DNA of 64,000 bases from Thunnus maccoyii (taxonomy: Eukaryota > Chordata > Actinopteri > Scombriformes > Scombridae): positions 13,881,001 to 13,945,000 of the forward strand of contig NC_056540.1 in NCBI RefSeq assembly GCF_910596095.1, read 5' to 3'. The notes beneath the pieces are model-generated. The model was not told where the DNA came from. It did not search any database and saw nothing but the letters and a program-made list of their open reading frames with translations. The stretch's first letter is position 1, and each line of letters opens with the position of its first letter. Below are positions 10,901-31,267 of this stretch, one piece after another. Position numbers and translations under genes: made by a program.

Positions 10901-12528
10901 CAGACTTTTAAAGGAGAATTTGTATGTAGTGGCACTGATATTTATGGATTTAACTATTTTCTCCCACTTCTAAATGTTTGTTCTGAGATGTCGGGCTGTA
11001 TGTGATGGAGCTGTGGAGCTTCCTAACCTGCATTGGCTGCAGCAATGCTGCTGTAGGGGGGTGGTGCGTCCTGGGCGGGACCCTCTTGAGATGGCTGAGC
11101 CGGCTCCTCCTCGTTCACCAGCTGAATATGTGATAATAAATGAAATCACAAGGTGTTACAGGGTGCATCATTGGAGAAAGCTTTCATGTTGGCTAAGTGG
11201 AATTTAACATTTTTCTACAGACATGGGACAAGAAGAAATTATTTACATGCCCAGTACAAGAAAATAAATACATAAGAGTGACATTAACATATATGTTGTC
11301 TTTTTGAACAACATCATTGAATTAATTAATTGTTTCCAGTCTGGCAATGATGTATAAGGTCCGTTTTCTGTTTCTGCTTGTTTTGGAGGGTTTTTTAGTA
11401 GGGTGGGGGGCGGATTTTTCTTTTTCTTTTGTCATCTAGTGTGTTTTTGTGTATAATGAAAATGGATAAATAAAAAGAAACATAGAATTTAAAGAAGGAA
11501 ACTATACTGTAGCATCAACACAGTTAACCTCCAAATATAATACAGATACACTGAAGGTTTTAAGAGAAAATAATGCAGAAAATTGAGGAACAAAAGAAAT
11601 AACACTTGTGTAATGTACTGTGCAACAGGTGGTCATGACAGATAGACATTATTTTTCCAAATGGCAAAGATTAACTGCATTGATTACTTTATTAATTATA
11701 ACACATCAACCTCTGATACATCAATAAAACTAAATGGCCGCGACTAAAATATAAACTGTGCACTCAGGATTTCACACATCATATCCATGTTGATAAATGA
11801 GCATGCTATCTTAGTCTATTTTAAATATCCTGTTTTGTCTGTGGAGTTTGTACAGGCAGGGAGGACTGGACACGTATCAAAGTACTGGCCTGATCATGGA
11901 GCTTCATATCAGAGCCACACTCAGCTGACTGTGGTTCAGGCCAGACAGCACTGGCTTCTGATAACTAATCAACTAGTTGCTAAATGGAAACGGCTTCAAA
12001 TACGGTATACAGAAATTATAATCACACATGTAATGGTTTATTCCAATGTGAGACATTTGTTTAAATGTAAGCTTTAGATATGTGTTGCCTACTCAGGCCC
12101 AGCCCGTCAACAACAGTGTGTTGGGCTGGTTGTTTTCCCCTCAGTGACAGGATAATGTTGACTGGTGATGTTAGCTGACTGGGCAGCTGCTAAGCGGTTA
12201 GCGCTGATCGTGTCTACACGGTAACTCTAGATTGGCGAAACTCTCGCGAGCCGCTTCAAAATATTCTCGTTTCGCTGATTTACGATGTGACAACGCGGTG
12301 GTTAAGGTCTTGTTAGGTTTAGGCACAAAAACCACTTAGTTACGGTTTGGGTTGAAATAACTACTTGAAGCTTGGTGTGCATTAAATTTACTATTACTTC
12401 ACAAATCTCGCGATAGTTTCGCGAATCTAGGGTTACCATCTAGACACAACCCTGTTAGCTACGTTTTACCGAGACAGCAAACTGTTACCCACCTCTTGAT
12501 ATCTGACGTTGCTGTTTTGTTCTGCCAT
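7998..12528 (-). CDS. ndfip1: Nedd4 family-interacting protein 1, complete, 7 coding exons
   Basis: Coding exons are 12493-12528, 11028-11121, 9402-9541, 9192-9279, 8394-8518, 8212-8278 and 7998-8104. They give 218 residues (human 221). The family recruits and activates NEDD4-type ubiquitin ligases at Golgi and endosome membranes. Three PY motifs are visible: PPPY at residues 32-35, PPSY at 58-61 and LPSY at 67-70. Three hydrophobic spans follow (about 113-140, 145-165 and 172-192), with FMAFLFNWIGFFLSFC and GYFDGQYWLWWVF as anchors. The C-terminus LPRTRVLFIY equals the human end. All six junction phases agree. The start MAEQNSNVRYQE is the only ATG in the first exon frame; a short acidic exon then joins to the PPPY exon. 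The stop falls two bases before a 3' UTR intron. Confidence 0.97.
12210..12447. mobile_element. Foldback element with ~41-bp inverted ends, in ndfip1 intron 1
   Basis: The left end GTGTCTACACGGTAACTCTA is mirrored by TAGGGTTACCATCTAGACAC at the right, and the arms continue inward through CGCGAAACT/AGTTTCGCG and CTCGCGAG-type sequence for about 41 bp. The middle holds ttaggcacaaaaaccactta, a stretch common in fish repeats. No open frame exists. It sits about 50 bp inside intron 1, close to the ndfip1 promoter. Confidence 0.82.
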
Positions 12529-12939
12529 TGTGGAAGAGGAGCGGGGGTGTTTATAACGTCCTCTCCCCACTTCAGTTGTGAAGATGTGTTGTATAAAAAC
12601 GAATATCGCCGACGAAGTAGCAAAGGTATCGTTGTTGCCTCCTAGTCGGCCATCTCCTTCCGTCTCTCCTTTGACTAACAGGGTCGGGTGCCGCCTTCAG
12701 GTGCCGTCGGAATATTTTGTTACGTGTAGGTTTGCACATCGTAAAGCAGACAAAAGTGGAAAATATGAGTGCGAATTTGGAACTACATTATCCTAAAAAC
12801 TGAAATATCACTACCCAGGCGGCATTATGACGAAGTAGTATGTCAGCAGCAAGAAAAAATAGTGGAAGAAAATGTAGATATATTACAATGTAAAATTTAC
12901 TTCATTTCAAGTTTATGTCCTGCATTCAGAATTTTATGG
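12529..12939 (-). other. ndfip1 5' UTR and promoter region
   Basis: The sequence just upstream of the start codon is GC-rich with scattered CpGs (12529-12720), unlike the AT-rich surroundings. This is expected for a housekeeping promoter. No TATA box is evident. Transcription start is not resolvable from sequence. Confidence 0.35.
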
Positions 12940-13535
12940 ACAGGTTCACAAGTCTGTCTTAAAACAAAAGTCAGGAGCCCAAATGAACATTGACATAGCT
13001 TTTTCTTTCCATAATCATTCCTCCTGTTCATACTAACCATCATAATGCACTTACAATTAAATGATGGGGACAAAAATCAACAAGCCTCCTTCTATAAATG
13101 TGTTTTAAACTTTTTTTGAAGCTGATATGAAGCTTCAGCTGTCCAAATTAGTAAAATCAAGTAGATATTGTTCAATGTTACAGTCTTTATAGTGCCAAAG
13201 TCCCTCTTTTTGTTGCTTAACTTCCACCGCAGCTCAACAGGAAAACACTGTCCAAGGAAACACAAAGAGGGAATTCGATGCTAAAAAGACTAAATGTGGC
13301 AGATATCCACTTGATATGACTAACTCAGACAACTTTTAAATGCATATATGTACAAAATGACTGTGTGGACATACTGTGGATTTTGCCCCCCATCACTTAC
13401 ATTGAAAACACATTTGAAGAGGATCTTTTAATAGCCAGTATGAACAGAAGGGATTATTACAGCAAGGAAAACCGCTCTTTCTGTGTTCATTTGGGCACTT
13501 GACTGTTGTTTTAAGACAGACTTGAAAAACTGAGG
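12940..13535. repeat. Large foldback repeat between ndfip1 and gnpda1
   Basis: An arm at about 12945-13035 (aagtctgtcttaaaacaaaa, gcccaaatgaaca, cctgttcatact) recurs inverted at about 13437-13530 (gtatgaacagaagg, tgttcatttgggc, ttttaagacagactt). Between the arms are ccaaagtccctctttttgtt and gtggcagatatccact. Related blocks occur near 3660-4030. No open frame is present. It looks like a non-autonomous element with long imperfect inverted ends. Confidence 0.6.
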
Positions 13536-13619
13536 ACCTGCCCTTTAAAAGTAGATAATTATTATCAGCAAAATGTATTTTAAGTATCAAAAACAAGTAC
13601 TTTCCAAAGCTTTATTATA

Positions 13620-13807
13620 TTAGAATTAACCAGCAGTAACAAAGTAACTACTAACTATATCTGTCAGATAAATGTAGTGGAGTAAAAGTACAATGTAGTA
13701 GAGGTATAAAGTAGAAGAGGAAATCTTAATACTTCAGTAAAGTACAAGTACTTCAAATCTGCACTTTAGTAGTACACACAAGTATATATGCATAACTTCC
13801 ATCACTG
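13620..13807. mobile_element. Fragment of the CAGTGGTGG hAT-like family
   Basis: Phrases such as caaagtaactactaac, gataaatgtagtggagtaaa and ttccatcactg match one end of the longer elements at 27315-28074 and 31268-32095. Only one end is kept, so it is a truncated copy downstream of gnpda1. Confidence 0.65.
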
Positions 13808-14014
13808 GCAAGAAAAAGTTAGTGCTCCTACATTTCTTTCTAAAAAACAAATGTTTATTTAAAAAGGGCCATTTTGCCACTTCTCCCCACAACACATTTG
13901 GATGTAGAAGCTTACAAAGAACACTTAAACGCAACACGAGCTGTTCCGTGCTGTCATGTGACAGAGGAAGCTCAGCACTATCAAACACACACAAGATATA
14001 CAAATTTAAAGTAC

Positions 14015-14020
14015 TTTATT
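14015..14020 (-). terminator. Poly(A) signal of gnpda1
   Basis: TTTATT on the plus strand gives AATAAA on the minus strand, 215 bp after the gnpda1 stop codon. It is the first such hexamer after the stop. Confidence 0.6.
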
Positions 14021-14234
14021 AAAAAGGACAAATGAGAAACAAGGCTGTGTGAACAATCACCTGAAAAGCTGCACTATATCAGCACCTGATAATTTCTACA
14101 AGAATTAGTTGTGGTAAACTCCAAGCACTGCTTATTGTCCACCAATGTTTCACCCCTAGAAGATGAAGGAATCATTAGAGTGTTATCTTTTTTTTAAATG
14201 CCACATAAATCAACAAAGTTTGGAAGACATTTCT

Positions 14235-16257
14235 TCAATTCTTGGACCCTGAGGGAGGAGACTCCACCAGTTTGTTGTGTACGTGCATCATCCCTGGAGA
14301 AAGAGCAAGAATCAGCATGTTTTTTATGATTCATGCATACTTTGCATATGTCTTAATGTAACAAAGGTTGCAGTTTATTATAACTGAAATATAACTCATG
14401 TGATTTGATCTCACCTTTGAAGTACTTCACAGTTTTGACTCGCAGTTCCAGGGTGGCGTCTTCGTCACATACAAAAACAGTCTGTGGGTGCTGCTGGAAC
14501 GCAGACACTGTCCACATGTGATTCACGCCTTCCTCTATAGCTTTATACAAAGCAAAAGCCTTGTGTGCTCCAGTGATGAGAATCATGACCTGAGAAGAAA
14601 ATGAAAATATTATCTGTGGCCTCTATGACTGAGTGACAGCACGACAAGATCACTGAGCAATCCTTGTTTAACAACTCAAAACAAAGTTATGACAGATATG
14701 ATGCTAACATTCAGTATATTTGATATTTGTGCAGAAACGTAAAGCAACAATAACACAACAAAAAGTGGCATCTAACCTCTTTTGCATCCATGACAGTGCC
14801 CACTCCTACAGTCAGCGCCATGGTGGGCACCTTTGAGAGATCTCCATCAAAGAATCGGGCATTAGCCATAATAGTGTCTTTTGCCAGGGTCTTCACCCTG
14901 GTCCTGGAAACCAGGCTTGAACCAGGCTCATTAAAGGCGATGTGGCCATCAGGTCCAATACCTGCCATGACAGGAAGAGCAGTTTGAATTTTACTGACAT
15001 CACATAATCACTTGATACCAAAACAATGACAAGCTCAATCTTAAATATAGTACAGTATATTCACTATTAGCTTTGTGACCTCCTGACCTCCAACAAAGAG
15101 CTCGATTCCTCCGGCAGCTGTTATCTTTTCCTCAAAGGCTGCGCATTCTGCCTGCAGGTCGGTGGCGTTGCCATCAAGGATGTGGGTGTTCTCTGCTTTT
15201 ATGTCTATGTGCTTGAAGAAGTTATTCCACATGAAGGAGTGGTAGCTCTCAGGGTGATCTCTGGGAAGACCTGCACAGGATTTTATGACAGTTCAGTCAA
15301 TATAAAACCTACGCTTTCCAGAATCCCTCAATATGTAACTAGAGATGCACCAATACCAAAACTGATATTGGTCCGATACTAACTCAAATAGCTGGATCGA
15401 GTATCAGTGACAACGGGCCGATCTGGTATCGGATACCATTAAATTCATAACCATGTATTTATTTGTTACATTTTGTTTTAAGTTTGTTTTTTTGTGTTAG
15501 GAAAGTCATGTTTAGGCCTAAGTCAAGCCTGGTTTTGCCTTACACATAAAAGAATGATCTCAGTCTCTTCCACACACTGGTATCGGATCGATATTCTGTA
15601 TCAGCGGATGCCAGAAGCCCAGGTATCGATATCCGGACTGAAAGAGCCGGATCGGTGAATCCCTTTATCAAACCATCTTATGTGCAGAAAAGGAACAATG
15701 ACTACTTACCTACATATTCATCCATGTTGAAAGTCTTAACATACTGGAATGAGATTTCTCCATTCTTGTAGTACTCGATCAGTTTCTTGTAACAACCCAA
15801 AGGAGTGCTTCCTGAGGACAAGCAACAAAAAAAAAAGCTTACAGAACATCCCTTCCTGGAGCACTGGACTATTTTGAGTTGCAGTATTTGAGTCTTTCCA
15901 TTTTGGGAGACTTTATACATATATTGTGCAACATTTCAGAGAAAAAAGTTGCACTTATTCCTAATATATATATACATATGATGGCCGTAGTACTGGTTTT
16001 ATGCATGCAGAATATGTAAGGCCCCTGAAATCTAATGTATTGCTGTAGTTTTTCCTACATTTGCATGCAGAAGTGGGACCAACTGTAAGATGTGACACAG
16101 ATAATTAAACACAGCTGCCCCTCTTCTACTTACCTGTGGGGAGTCCCAGCGTGAAATATCTGTCCGGACCAGGTTTGAACAATAAAACCTTGTTTCTGAT
16201 GTACTTGGCAGCCCACTCGCTTGCCTGGTCGTAGTCATTGAGGATGATCAACTTCAT
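14235..16257 (-). CDS. gnpda1: Glucosamine-6-phosphate deaminase 1, complete, 6 coding exons
   Basis: Coding exons are 16134-16257, 15710-15811, 15088-15270, 14777-14961, 14415-14589 and 14235-14293. They encode 275 residues. The enzyme turns glucosamine-6-phosphate into fructose-6-phosphate and ammonia in the cytosol. Catalytic residues known from bacterial NagB fall at the expected numbers: Asp72 in NMDEYVG, and Asp141, His143 and Glu148 in [12 protein letters not shown]. The N-terminal phosphate-binding loop LGLPTGSTPLG spans the exon 1-2 joint. The body is nearly identical to mammalian GNPDA1, for example [20 protein letters not shown]. The C-terminus ([14 protein letters not shown]) is shorter than the 289-residue human form and closer in length to GNPDA2 (276). 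Synteny with ndfip1 and fgf1 favours gnpda1. A degenerate hAT element lies in intron 2. Confidence 0.96.
15340..15665. mobile_element. hAT-type element in gnpda1 intron
   Basis: It begins TAGAGATGCACCAATACC and ends GGATCGGTGAATCCCTT, the mutated mirror of the common fish TAGRGATGCACCGAT end. Flanking 8-mers tatgtaac (15332-15339) and tatcaaac (15666-15673) agree at six of eight places, fitting an old hAT insertion. No open frame remains. Confidence 0.8.
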
Positions 16258-18379
16258 CGTCTTGAACACAAAAGGTACAAAAGAGGAACACGGTATGCTG
16301 GTCTGACGGAGCTCAGCCTCGAAGCACTTAAGTACAAAACACGCCTCAATCAGACTTTAGACTCATCAAGAAGTAAGTTTTATCATCCGACAACAGTAAA
16401 AAAAAAAAGAATTATATCACTGTAAATGCATCAGGGTTGCCAAAAAGAATTTCACTGCTTTGACGCAACCGCGCAGTGCGACCAAAAACTTTCAATGTAG
16501 TGTCCAAAATAAAATACAAAGAAAAGAGTTATTGTATCCACCTAATGTTCACCTCCGACTATCTGTGGCGTTTATTCAGAGCCGCCCGGATAGATCATGT
16601 GACTCCTGCTGCTGCCTAGTGGATTTTTGTTCCTGTTTTCAAGTGAAACATTTTTTTTTCTCACATCCTTTATTGTACGCATGTTAATGTATAAAACAGA
16701 TATAAGATATATAAACAGAGAGACAATATAAACCAAAAAAAGAAGACGAAAACAAACAAAAGGAAGATTATTACTGTTTGTGTTATGTGCTACGGAAGCC
16801 GAGAGAGGCCGTGCTTGCGAATATTTTTTAACGCCGTTACCTGGAGATCACGAGTTAATTATCTCGGAATCTCGACATAAAGAGACGGACATAATGAGAT
16901 AATCAACCCTTTATCGCGAGAATACAAGACACAATAAGAGTCTCCTCTTATTACTTATTATTTATCAGTTATCATTATCAGTTTATCAGAGAGTGCAGCA
17001 TTAGTTTTGATGCAGTGAATCATATGAAGTAGTAGTGTTAAATTACTACTACTAGTAGTAGTAATAGTAGTAGTAGTAGTAATTTATTTTGGTCCTTATT
17101 AACACATTTTCAAAAAGAATGCACACATAAATTAATAAATAAATAACAATAAGGCATTAAATTAAAGGGAAAACAACACAAATATTGACGGGAAAGGTGC
17201 AGGCTGATGACAATTAACTATTACATCCGCCCTTTCACTACTAGGTTTAGGCTTAACAAAAACAAAACTGAAACAAAAACAAAAGCTCCAAACATTTCAT
17301 ACACAATGATGAGCATACCTCAGTTTTATATTTGTGGAAATTTGAAGCATTTCCGTTGAAAATGGTTCACTCTTTGGAAGCATTTTATAGTCAAAACATC
17401 TGGCGACATCTGCTGGGCAACTGTAAGGATTCAGGGCAAGACGTCATGAAACCGGCAAACTATGTCATCTGTTTGATGTTTTCTGTCATATTTCATTTGT
17501 TAATATGGCTTATAGTAACCCTAGTTAACCATAATAACTACTTTTATAAAAGCTTTGATGAATTGGGATGAATCCTACCTGACAGTCATGACAGTGATCT
17601 TGAAGGCTGAACTCAAGTGATCTCATGAACCAGACACTCAATGTCGAGTTTTCCATAATTTTGAAGTGATCTCCAGAAAATTTAAGTCGTTATAACTGTT
17701 CGTTATTTATCAGAAGGAGGGGACCTCTTTTTTTTTTTTTTTTTTTTGTTTTCTTTTTTATCTTGACCCTCTGCGTGGCCACAAATATTTTTCCTTGAGC
17801 CTCCCTGAGTGACTGGAGGGAAATGTATGACCCTCCCTCCACCATAAATTACCATATTTTATTATATTCACACCAAAGGTAGGTAGTATTGGAGATAATA
17901 AAAAGCAAAGGCTGACCTTTTCCAACCATTACGTCTAATAGCGAACTGTGACTCTTAAACCTTGGTCCTCTGACCCCTCTTCTCTCGTCGGGGAAAAGGC
18001 AAACTACCAAGTGTCCTCATGACACTTAAGTTATGCCAGCCCAGCCACTCCCTTCCCTCTGATAAACAGTCTCTTATATTATAGGGATATTGTTTCTCTA
18101 CACTGCATGTAATTCTGGTTGAGAATGCCAAACCTCTTTTTTTTAAATCTGTATTTTTGCCCTAAAACAGTAGTTTAGTCTAAAAAAAAAAGTATTAGAA
18201 TCATCTCTGAGAACTTCATGTGTATGTATGTATTTGTTTGGTATCATGAAATGTATTTTCCTCTTCATGTAAACCCATTTTACAGGAATATGACTGCATA
18301 TGACGATGACTCAACAGTAGCTAAGTCTTAGGTTTCTTTGACCAAAGCAAGAAAAATGGTACAAATGATTTTCAATAAC
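16258..18379. other. gnpda1 5' side and gnpda1-hspa4 intergenic DNA
   Basis: No gene is seen. A trinucleotide stretch based on AGT/TAG lies at about 17040-17085, and a T-run at 17730-17747. CpG-bearing sequence at 16780-16920 (acgccgttacctggagatca, atcgcgagaataca) may belong to another foldback element but I could not pair its arms. Short open frames here show no family resemblance. Confidence 0.4.
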
Positions 18380-18385
18380 TTTATT
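18380..18385 (-). terminator. Poly(A) signal of hspa4
   Basis: The minus strand reads taaTAAAg-type AATAAA here, 324 bp beyond the stop codon at 18709. It is the only clear hexamer in the proper range. Confidence 0.6.
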
Positions 18386-18708
18386 AAAACCATATTGTGA
18401 CACAGACCAGAACACTTACAGGGCACACAACAGAAATAAATACCATCATGTGTACAGCGCTCAATGTCAAACAGGCTTATTGCGGCTGGCTTTTGATTTA
18501 TGTCATCCAGAAAGAGAGATGCATGCTATGTCATCAGACAGAGATACCACCAGGAGCTGGGCTCAGTGTGCTAATCACCCTGCCTGCTTTTGACTGTGGA
18601 GTGCAGTTCCTGAAACACTTCACCTGCTCTGATATACACCCAGGCTGCATCTCAATCTGAAGCAACCGGCTCCCCGTTTAGCTCTGCTTAGGGAAGCGTC
18701 AGGCTGCT

Positions 18709-26933
<8,225 letters not shown>

Positions 26934-27062
26934 TCAGAGTGACAGCGGCAACTACGGTGGGCTTCAGTCAGCGGACGGTGATCCACCCTTGTTCTTGTTC
27001 CATGAAGCTGAGCAGCGGCAGCATGCGGTGCGGTAACGCCGGCTGATGCGTGTCTATCCCGC

Positions 27063-27070
27063 CGACCAAT
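27063..27070. promoter_or_regulatory. CCAAT motif upstream of hspa4
   Basis: gaccaatagc lies about 200 bp upstream of the hspa4 start codon inside a GC-rich, CpG-containing stretch (26940-27125). Position and base composition fit a housekeeping core promoter. A well-formed heat-shock element was not found. Confidence 0.35.
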
Positions 27071-27314
27071 AGCGTCCGACTGCGGAGACGCTGATGCGCC
27101 CCCCAGCGGCCAGGAAAGTCCGACATGTTGCTGTAGCATATCCAGTTTTAAATGACACACAAAAGAAGTTAAGTCTTTGTTAAATTCACATTATTTTGAT
27201 CTAAGCTGTGCCTTCTGTGTCTCAGTCATACTGAGACTACTGTCCATCGGCTCTGGAAATGTTTACAAACCCATAAATTGATTTATCTCGGATTTTATTA
27301 TCCGTAACTCCGAG

Positions 27315-28074
27315 CAGTGGTGGAAGAAGTATTCAGATCCCTTACTTAAGTAAAAGTACCAATACAGCAATGTAAAAATACTCCATTACAAGTAAAAGTC
27401 CTGCATGAAAAATACAACTGAAGTAAAAGTACATAAGTATCAGCAGCTTGATGTAGTTAAAGTATTGCACTAAAAGTAGTGGTTTGGTCCTCTGACTGAT
27501 ATATCTACTACTATTCAACTACTTTATATACACTTGGATAGTTTAGTCCAGTGGTTCCCAACCTAGGGGTCAGGCCCCTCCAAAGGGTCACCAGATAAAT
27601 CTGAGGGGTCGTGAGATGATTAATGGGAGAAGAAAGAAGAAAAGACAAAGTCCTAATACACAAATCTGTTTTCAGTTTTATTGAAATAAAACCATGTGAG
27701 AAGTTTAGAGGGAAAAATCACTATTTGGTGGAGCTATTCACAACTCATAGACATCTGAAATGTGACCCAGACTACACACCGCTTTATGTAAGATGTCAAA
27801 AGCCAAAAAGGTTGGAAACCACTGGTTTCATCTTTAACAATGTGTTGTATTTTAAAAGCTTGTTATATTATCCATTGTGTCAAATCTTCATCTGAAAAGT
27901 AACTAAAGCTGTCAAATAAATGTAGTGGAGTAGAAAGAATAATATTTTCTTCTGAAATGTAGTGGAGTGGAAGTATAAAGTAGCAAAAAAATGGAAATAT
28001 TCAAGTACAAGTACCTCAAAATTGTACTTAAGTACAATACTTGAGTAAATGTACTTAGTTACTTTCCACCACTG
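27315..28074 (+). mobile_element. CAGTGGTGG hAT-like element (copy A) with a nested second element
   Basis: It starts CAGTGGTGGAAGAAGTATTC and ends TTACTTTCCACCACTG. The flanking 8-mers actccgag and actttgag agree at six of eight places. The ends are dominated by the acttaagtaaaagta theme of a very common perch-like fish element. A smaller element occupies 27549-27824. Copy B at 31268-32095 is the same compound in reverse orientation. Confidence 0.85.
27549..27824. mobile_element. Nested hAT-like element with CAGTGGTTCCCAACC ends (in copy A)
   Basis: Ends are CAGTGGTTCCCAACCTAGGG and AAGGTTGGAAACCACTG. Flanking 8-mers gtttagtc and gtttcatc match at six of eight positions. The same element sits at the same internal junctions in copy B (31533-31828), so it was inserted before the compound spread. 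Confidence 0.82.
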
Positions 28075-29465
28075 ACTTTGAGCCTCTACTGGAAAATGTT
28101 TTTTGTTGTTGTTTAAGATCAACACAAGAGAGTATTTTTCTAATCAATCTCATTATAATTTTTTGCAAAAAAAGCACAAGCTATTAAAACTGAGACTGTG
28201 CTTCCAATGTTTTCACTTAACTGACTTTCTACTTCCTTATGTTGACCCCCTGCTTCATTTTTTGTTTGTTTACTTATAATTTGTTTAAATTGAATTGTTA
28301 TTGATTTGTATTATTGTATTATTAAAAGAATAGAGAAAAAATTATATACATACCTCATTTTTTTCATCTTAAGTCTGTTTCCTTTATGTTGTGTGTTCTA
28401 TGTTATTAATACTGAAGCAATTTAAGTTTCACTATAAATGAAAATTGTAGTAAAAATTAAATGTATTATTATTATATTATTATGACTTGAAAGGCATCAA
28501 ACCCCTCATTTACTTTTAGGATTGATTTTATAAATTATTTTAAATCATCTAAATGTGTAACAGACAAGAAACTCTGAAATTATTAAGGCTATACCTCAGT
28601 ATTTATTATTTTTAAATGAGAGAAGGGGGCTGCTCTGGATAATAATAATTTGTCAGATTATCTGAGTTCATAACAGGTTGGCAATGTTGTGCTCATGTAT
28701 CACGCCCCACTATATCTGTCTGTATATCGTCTTAGACCCCCAACTCGAAATGTAGATGTGTTCTATTAATAAAGTATTATAAAAATAAATTTAAAAAAAA
28801 CCTCCCCAATCTCCAGTAGCCTGTCAGTATAAAAACACATGACCCCACCACCACATACAAACTGCTTTATCACTTTCCTTTCCAAGGTCTTGAATGTGCT
28901 TTGATTTGTAAGATAAATCTTACAGCAACTGCTTTACCCTTCACGTAAAATACACAATATAAAGCTATCAATACAATATTAGTTGTACTATTGATTAATC
29001 TGTCCCTTATTTTTTTAAATTCCTTTTGATTTTAGTCTATAATGTGTCAAAAATCATGATCAGACTCTCCTAGAGGTGGTGGTCTTGTGTTTTGTTTTGT
29101 TTTGTTTGACCTACTGTCCAAACCAACAATAGTTTTACAAAAGCGTAAAAAAAACATCCATTCCTGTAGAAAATGGTATATATTTGGCATTGTGGTTTGA
29201 TAAATATCAAAAATAAAATGAAACAGCAATTCATTTTCTGTCAATCGACTAATTAATTCCCAACTAATAATTTACAGCACTAATTGTATATTAAAGCTTG
29301 TAAATCTAGCATAGTTTTGACAAATACTTCACATAACAAACATAAATTCTGACACTCAGACTTTCAGTATCCACACACCAGAGTGAAAGTACCTTCACAG
29401 GTTTACCAAGAGCAGATGGCTGAATTAATTCAGTCAGGACTGATTTCACATAAATATTTTACATC
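28075..29465. other. AT-rich intergenic DNA, hspa4 promoter side to uqcrq 3' end
   Basis: No gene is seen. The stretch is strongly AT-rich, with a TTTTG run at 29090-29108 and a short piece resembling the attaattgattag repeat family at about 29238-29282. In human, LEAP2, AFF4 and ZCCHC10 lie between UQCRQ and HSPA4. I looked for the LEAP2 cysteine pattern on both strands and did not find it. Confidence 0.45.
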
Positions 29466-29471
29466 TTTATT
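29466..29471 (-). terminator. Poly(A) signal of uqcrq
   Basis: TTTATT on the plus strand gives AATAAA on the minus strand, only about 62 bp after the uqcrq stop codon. That is a very short 3' UTR, as is common for small mitochondrial protein genes. Confidence 0.6.
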
Positions 29472-29532
29472 GGTGAAACATATAGAGCTGGAATTAACAA
29501 CAGAGGGAAGCTTTCAGAAAGCTGGCAGGAGT

Positions 29533-30929
29533 TTATTCATCGCCCTCATAGTCAGAAGGATTCTTCCTCTTGCCCTGCATGTAGGTGTTGTTGCCCCAGC
29601 TGTATGTCAAATACATGAGAGTCATTGCTGCAGGAGGAAGATCATAAAACAAAATTAGCACCAGGACGTATCCTGATAAAACAATGACTATAAACCACAT
29701 CTTTCAAATGTACTTAAAACAATTTCTTCTACATGTTGAACTGGAAGGAATCTCTGTTTTGACAGATTTACACTCTACATGAAGAAAAAAAAGAAGAAAA
29801 TAATGTCATGTAAAAAAACAAAAAACAGTCAATTCAAAATGAGATTTTGGTTGCATTAGCCCATTTATGCAAGGTCAGCTGTATTTGCTCTACTAATCTT
29901 ACTTTCAAAACAACAAAATTAAAGCAACTTCTCTTTCATAAATTAAAAAAGGGCCCCTTTTTTTAAAATTGTTAATTTTGAAGAATCTTTGAAATCAGTC
30001 TGTAAAACTTGGTTTGTGAGCACATGGCATCAAAATTTGTCAGATCTTTCTACCATCCACTGTGACTTGTCCTTCAACTAAAATAGAAGCTGGGGTCAAA
30101 GCAGGTAGCAAGCGTCATATGACTGGACACCAGCCAAACTTAACACCCAAACACTCATAATGATGAATGTAGGAATTTAGGTGAGCAGACAACCAAAACT
30201 TATACCAGATAAAACTGAGTAGGACAATAAATCCATGTCTGATTTCTTTTTATAGCTTTGAAGAACTTAGCGCTTCACATTTGTAAAGTGAACAATGGGT
30301 GAGAGCTCTACATTTTATTATTAGGCACAAACTTAAATGTTGTTCAGAAAACAAAGTGTAAAGTTAGTGAACTCCAGTGTGGAAACATGGCCGTTGACAA
30401 CGGGCCTTTGCAATGTTGCAACTGAATATACGTAGAGGACTGCTTTTTGGGAATTTTGTATTTTGATTCATGTATGAATCTAATGAACATTTCCCAATAT
30501 TACAATACAGAATTAAATATACAGTAATCTACTGTGGTTTGGATTGTACCTCACTTGTGCGTCACTTTGGACAAAACGTCTGTCAGATTAATACGTTAAA
30601 TGATACAAAATTCTGTCCATACCTATCCAAGAACAGGAATTATTTCTGCTAGTCTATGAGTACAATCCCATTTTTAGCTGCAAAATGTGAGCCGAGATAA
30701 AATGATAACTTCCGATAAATCTGTCAAGAGATCAGCTGTAAATGTAAAAACTGGCATATAAAAGCAAAAACTCACGGGGGGCAACTTTGAAGAAAGAAGC
30801 TGTGATCCTTCTCCATGCGTTGGGGATTCCCTTGGAGAAGTAGCTGGGGAAAGCCCTCTGCTCAAAGGGGGATATACTGTATGTGATCACATGCCTGACC
30901 TTGGCCAAGTTTCCAAAGTGGAAGCCCAT
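29533..30929 (-). CDS. uqcrq: Cytochrome b-c1 complex subunit 8 (QP-C), complete, 2 coding exons
   Basis: Coding exons are 30776-30929 and 29533-29627, giving 82 residues, the same as human UQCRQ. This is a small single-pass subunit of respiratory complex III in the inner mitochondrial membrane, contacting cytochrome b. Family landmarks are [40 protein letters not shown] and the membrane span starting near residue 50 ([11 protein letters not shown]), ending [13 protein letters not shown]. No cleavable presequence is expected or seen. The start ATG lies 21 bases after an acceptor (gtttcag), so the 5' UTR is split. The non-coding first exon lies at about 32369-32410. The long first intron holds copy B of the nested hAT compound. 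Confidence 0.96.
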
Positions 30930-31267
30930 GTTCACCAGAGAGCTGATCTGAAACGACAATAAAAAAAATCCCCAAAAAGATAAATATACTGGTGCCACTT
31001 GCAGGTGAAAAAAACATAACAACAAAAAGATGTTTTGAAGATGTAGCTAGTTAATGACAATTAAAGGTTAAAACAATTACCTATCCCTCTAACATATCTG
31101 CATCTTTTCACCAGTTTCCCTGACTGCTAGCATGAACACTTGCACTAAAAATGAAGTAACGTTATGTTCATAATAGCTCAACATGGATTAACTCTGAGGC
31201 AAAGACATGTTATCATGCAAGGTTATACAGGTCAGATACATTTTTGTATTTTTTGATTGCAAAATAA

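Noticed and set aside
26980-27010. Heat-shock element upstream of hspa4 (ttcttgttccatgaag)
   Set aside because: The TTC and GAA blocks are three bases apart instead of two, so it is not a proper element.
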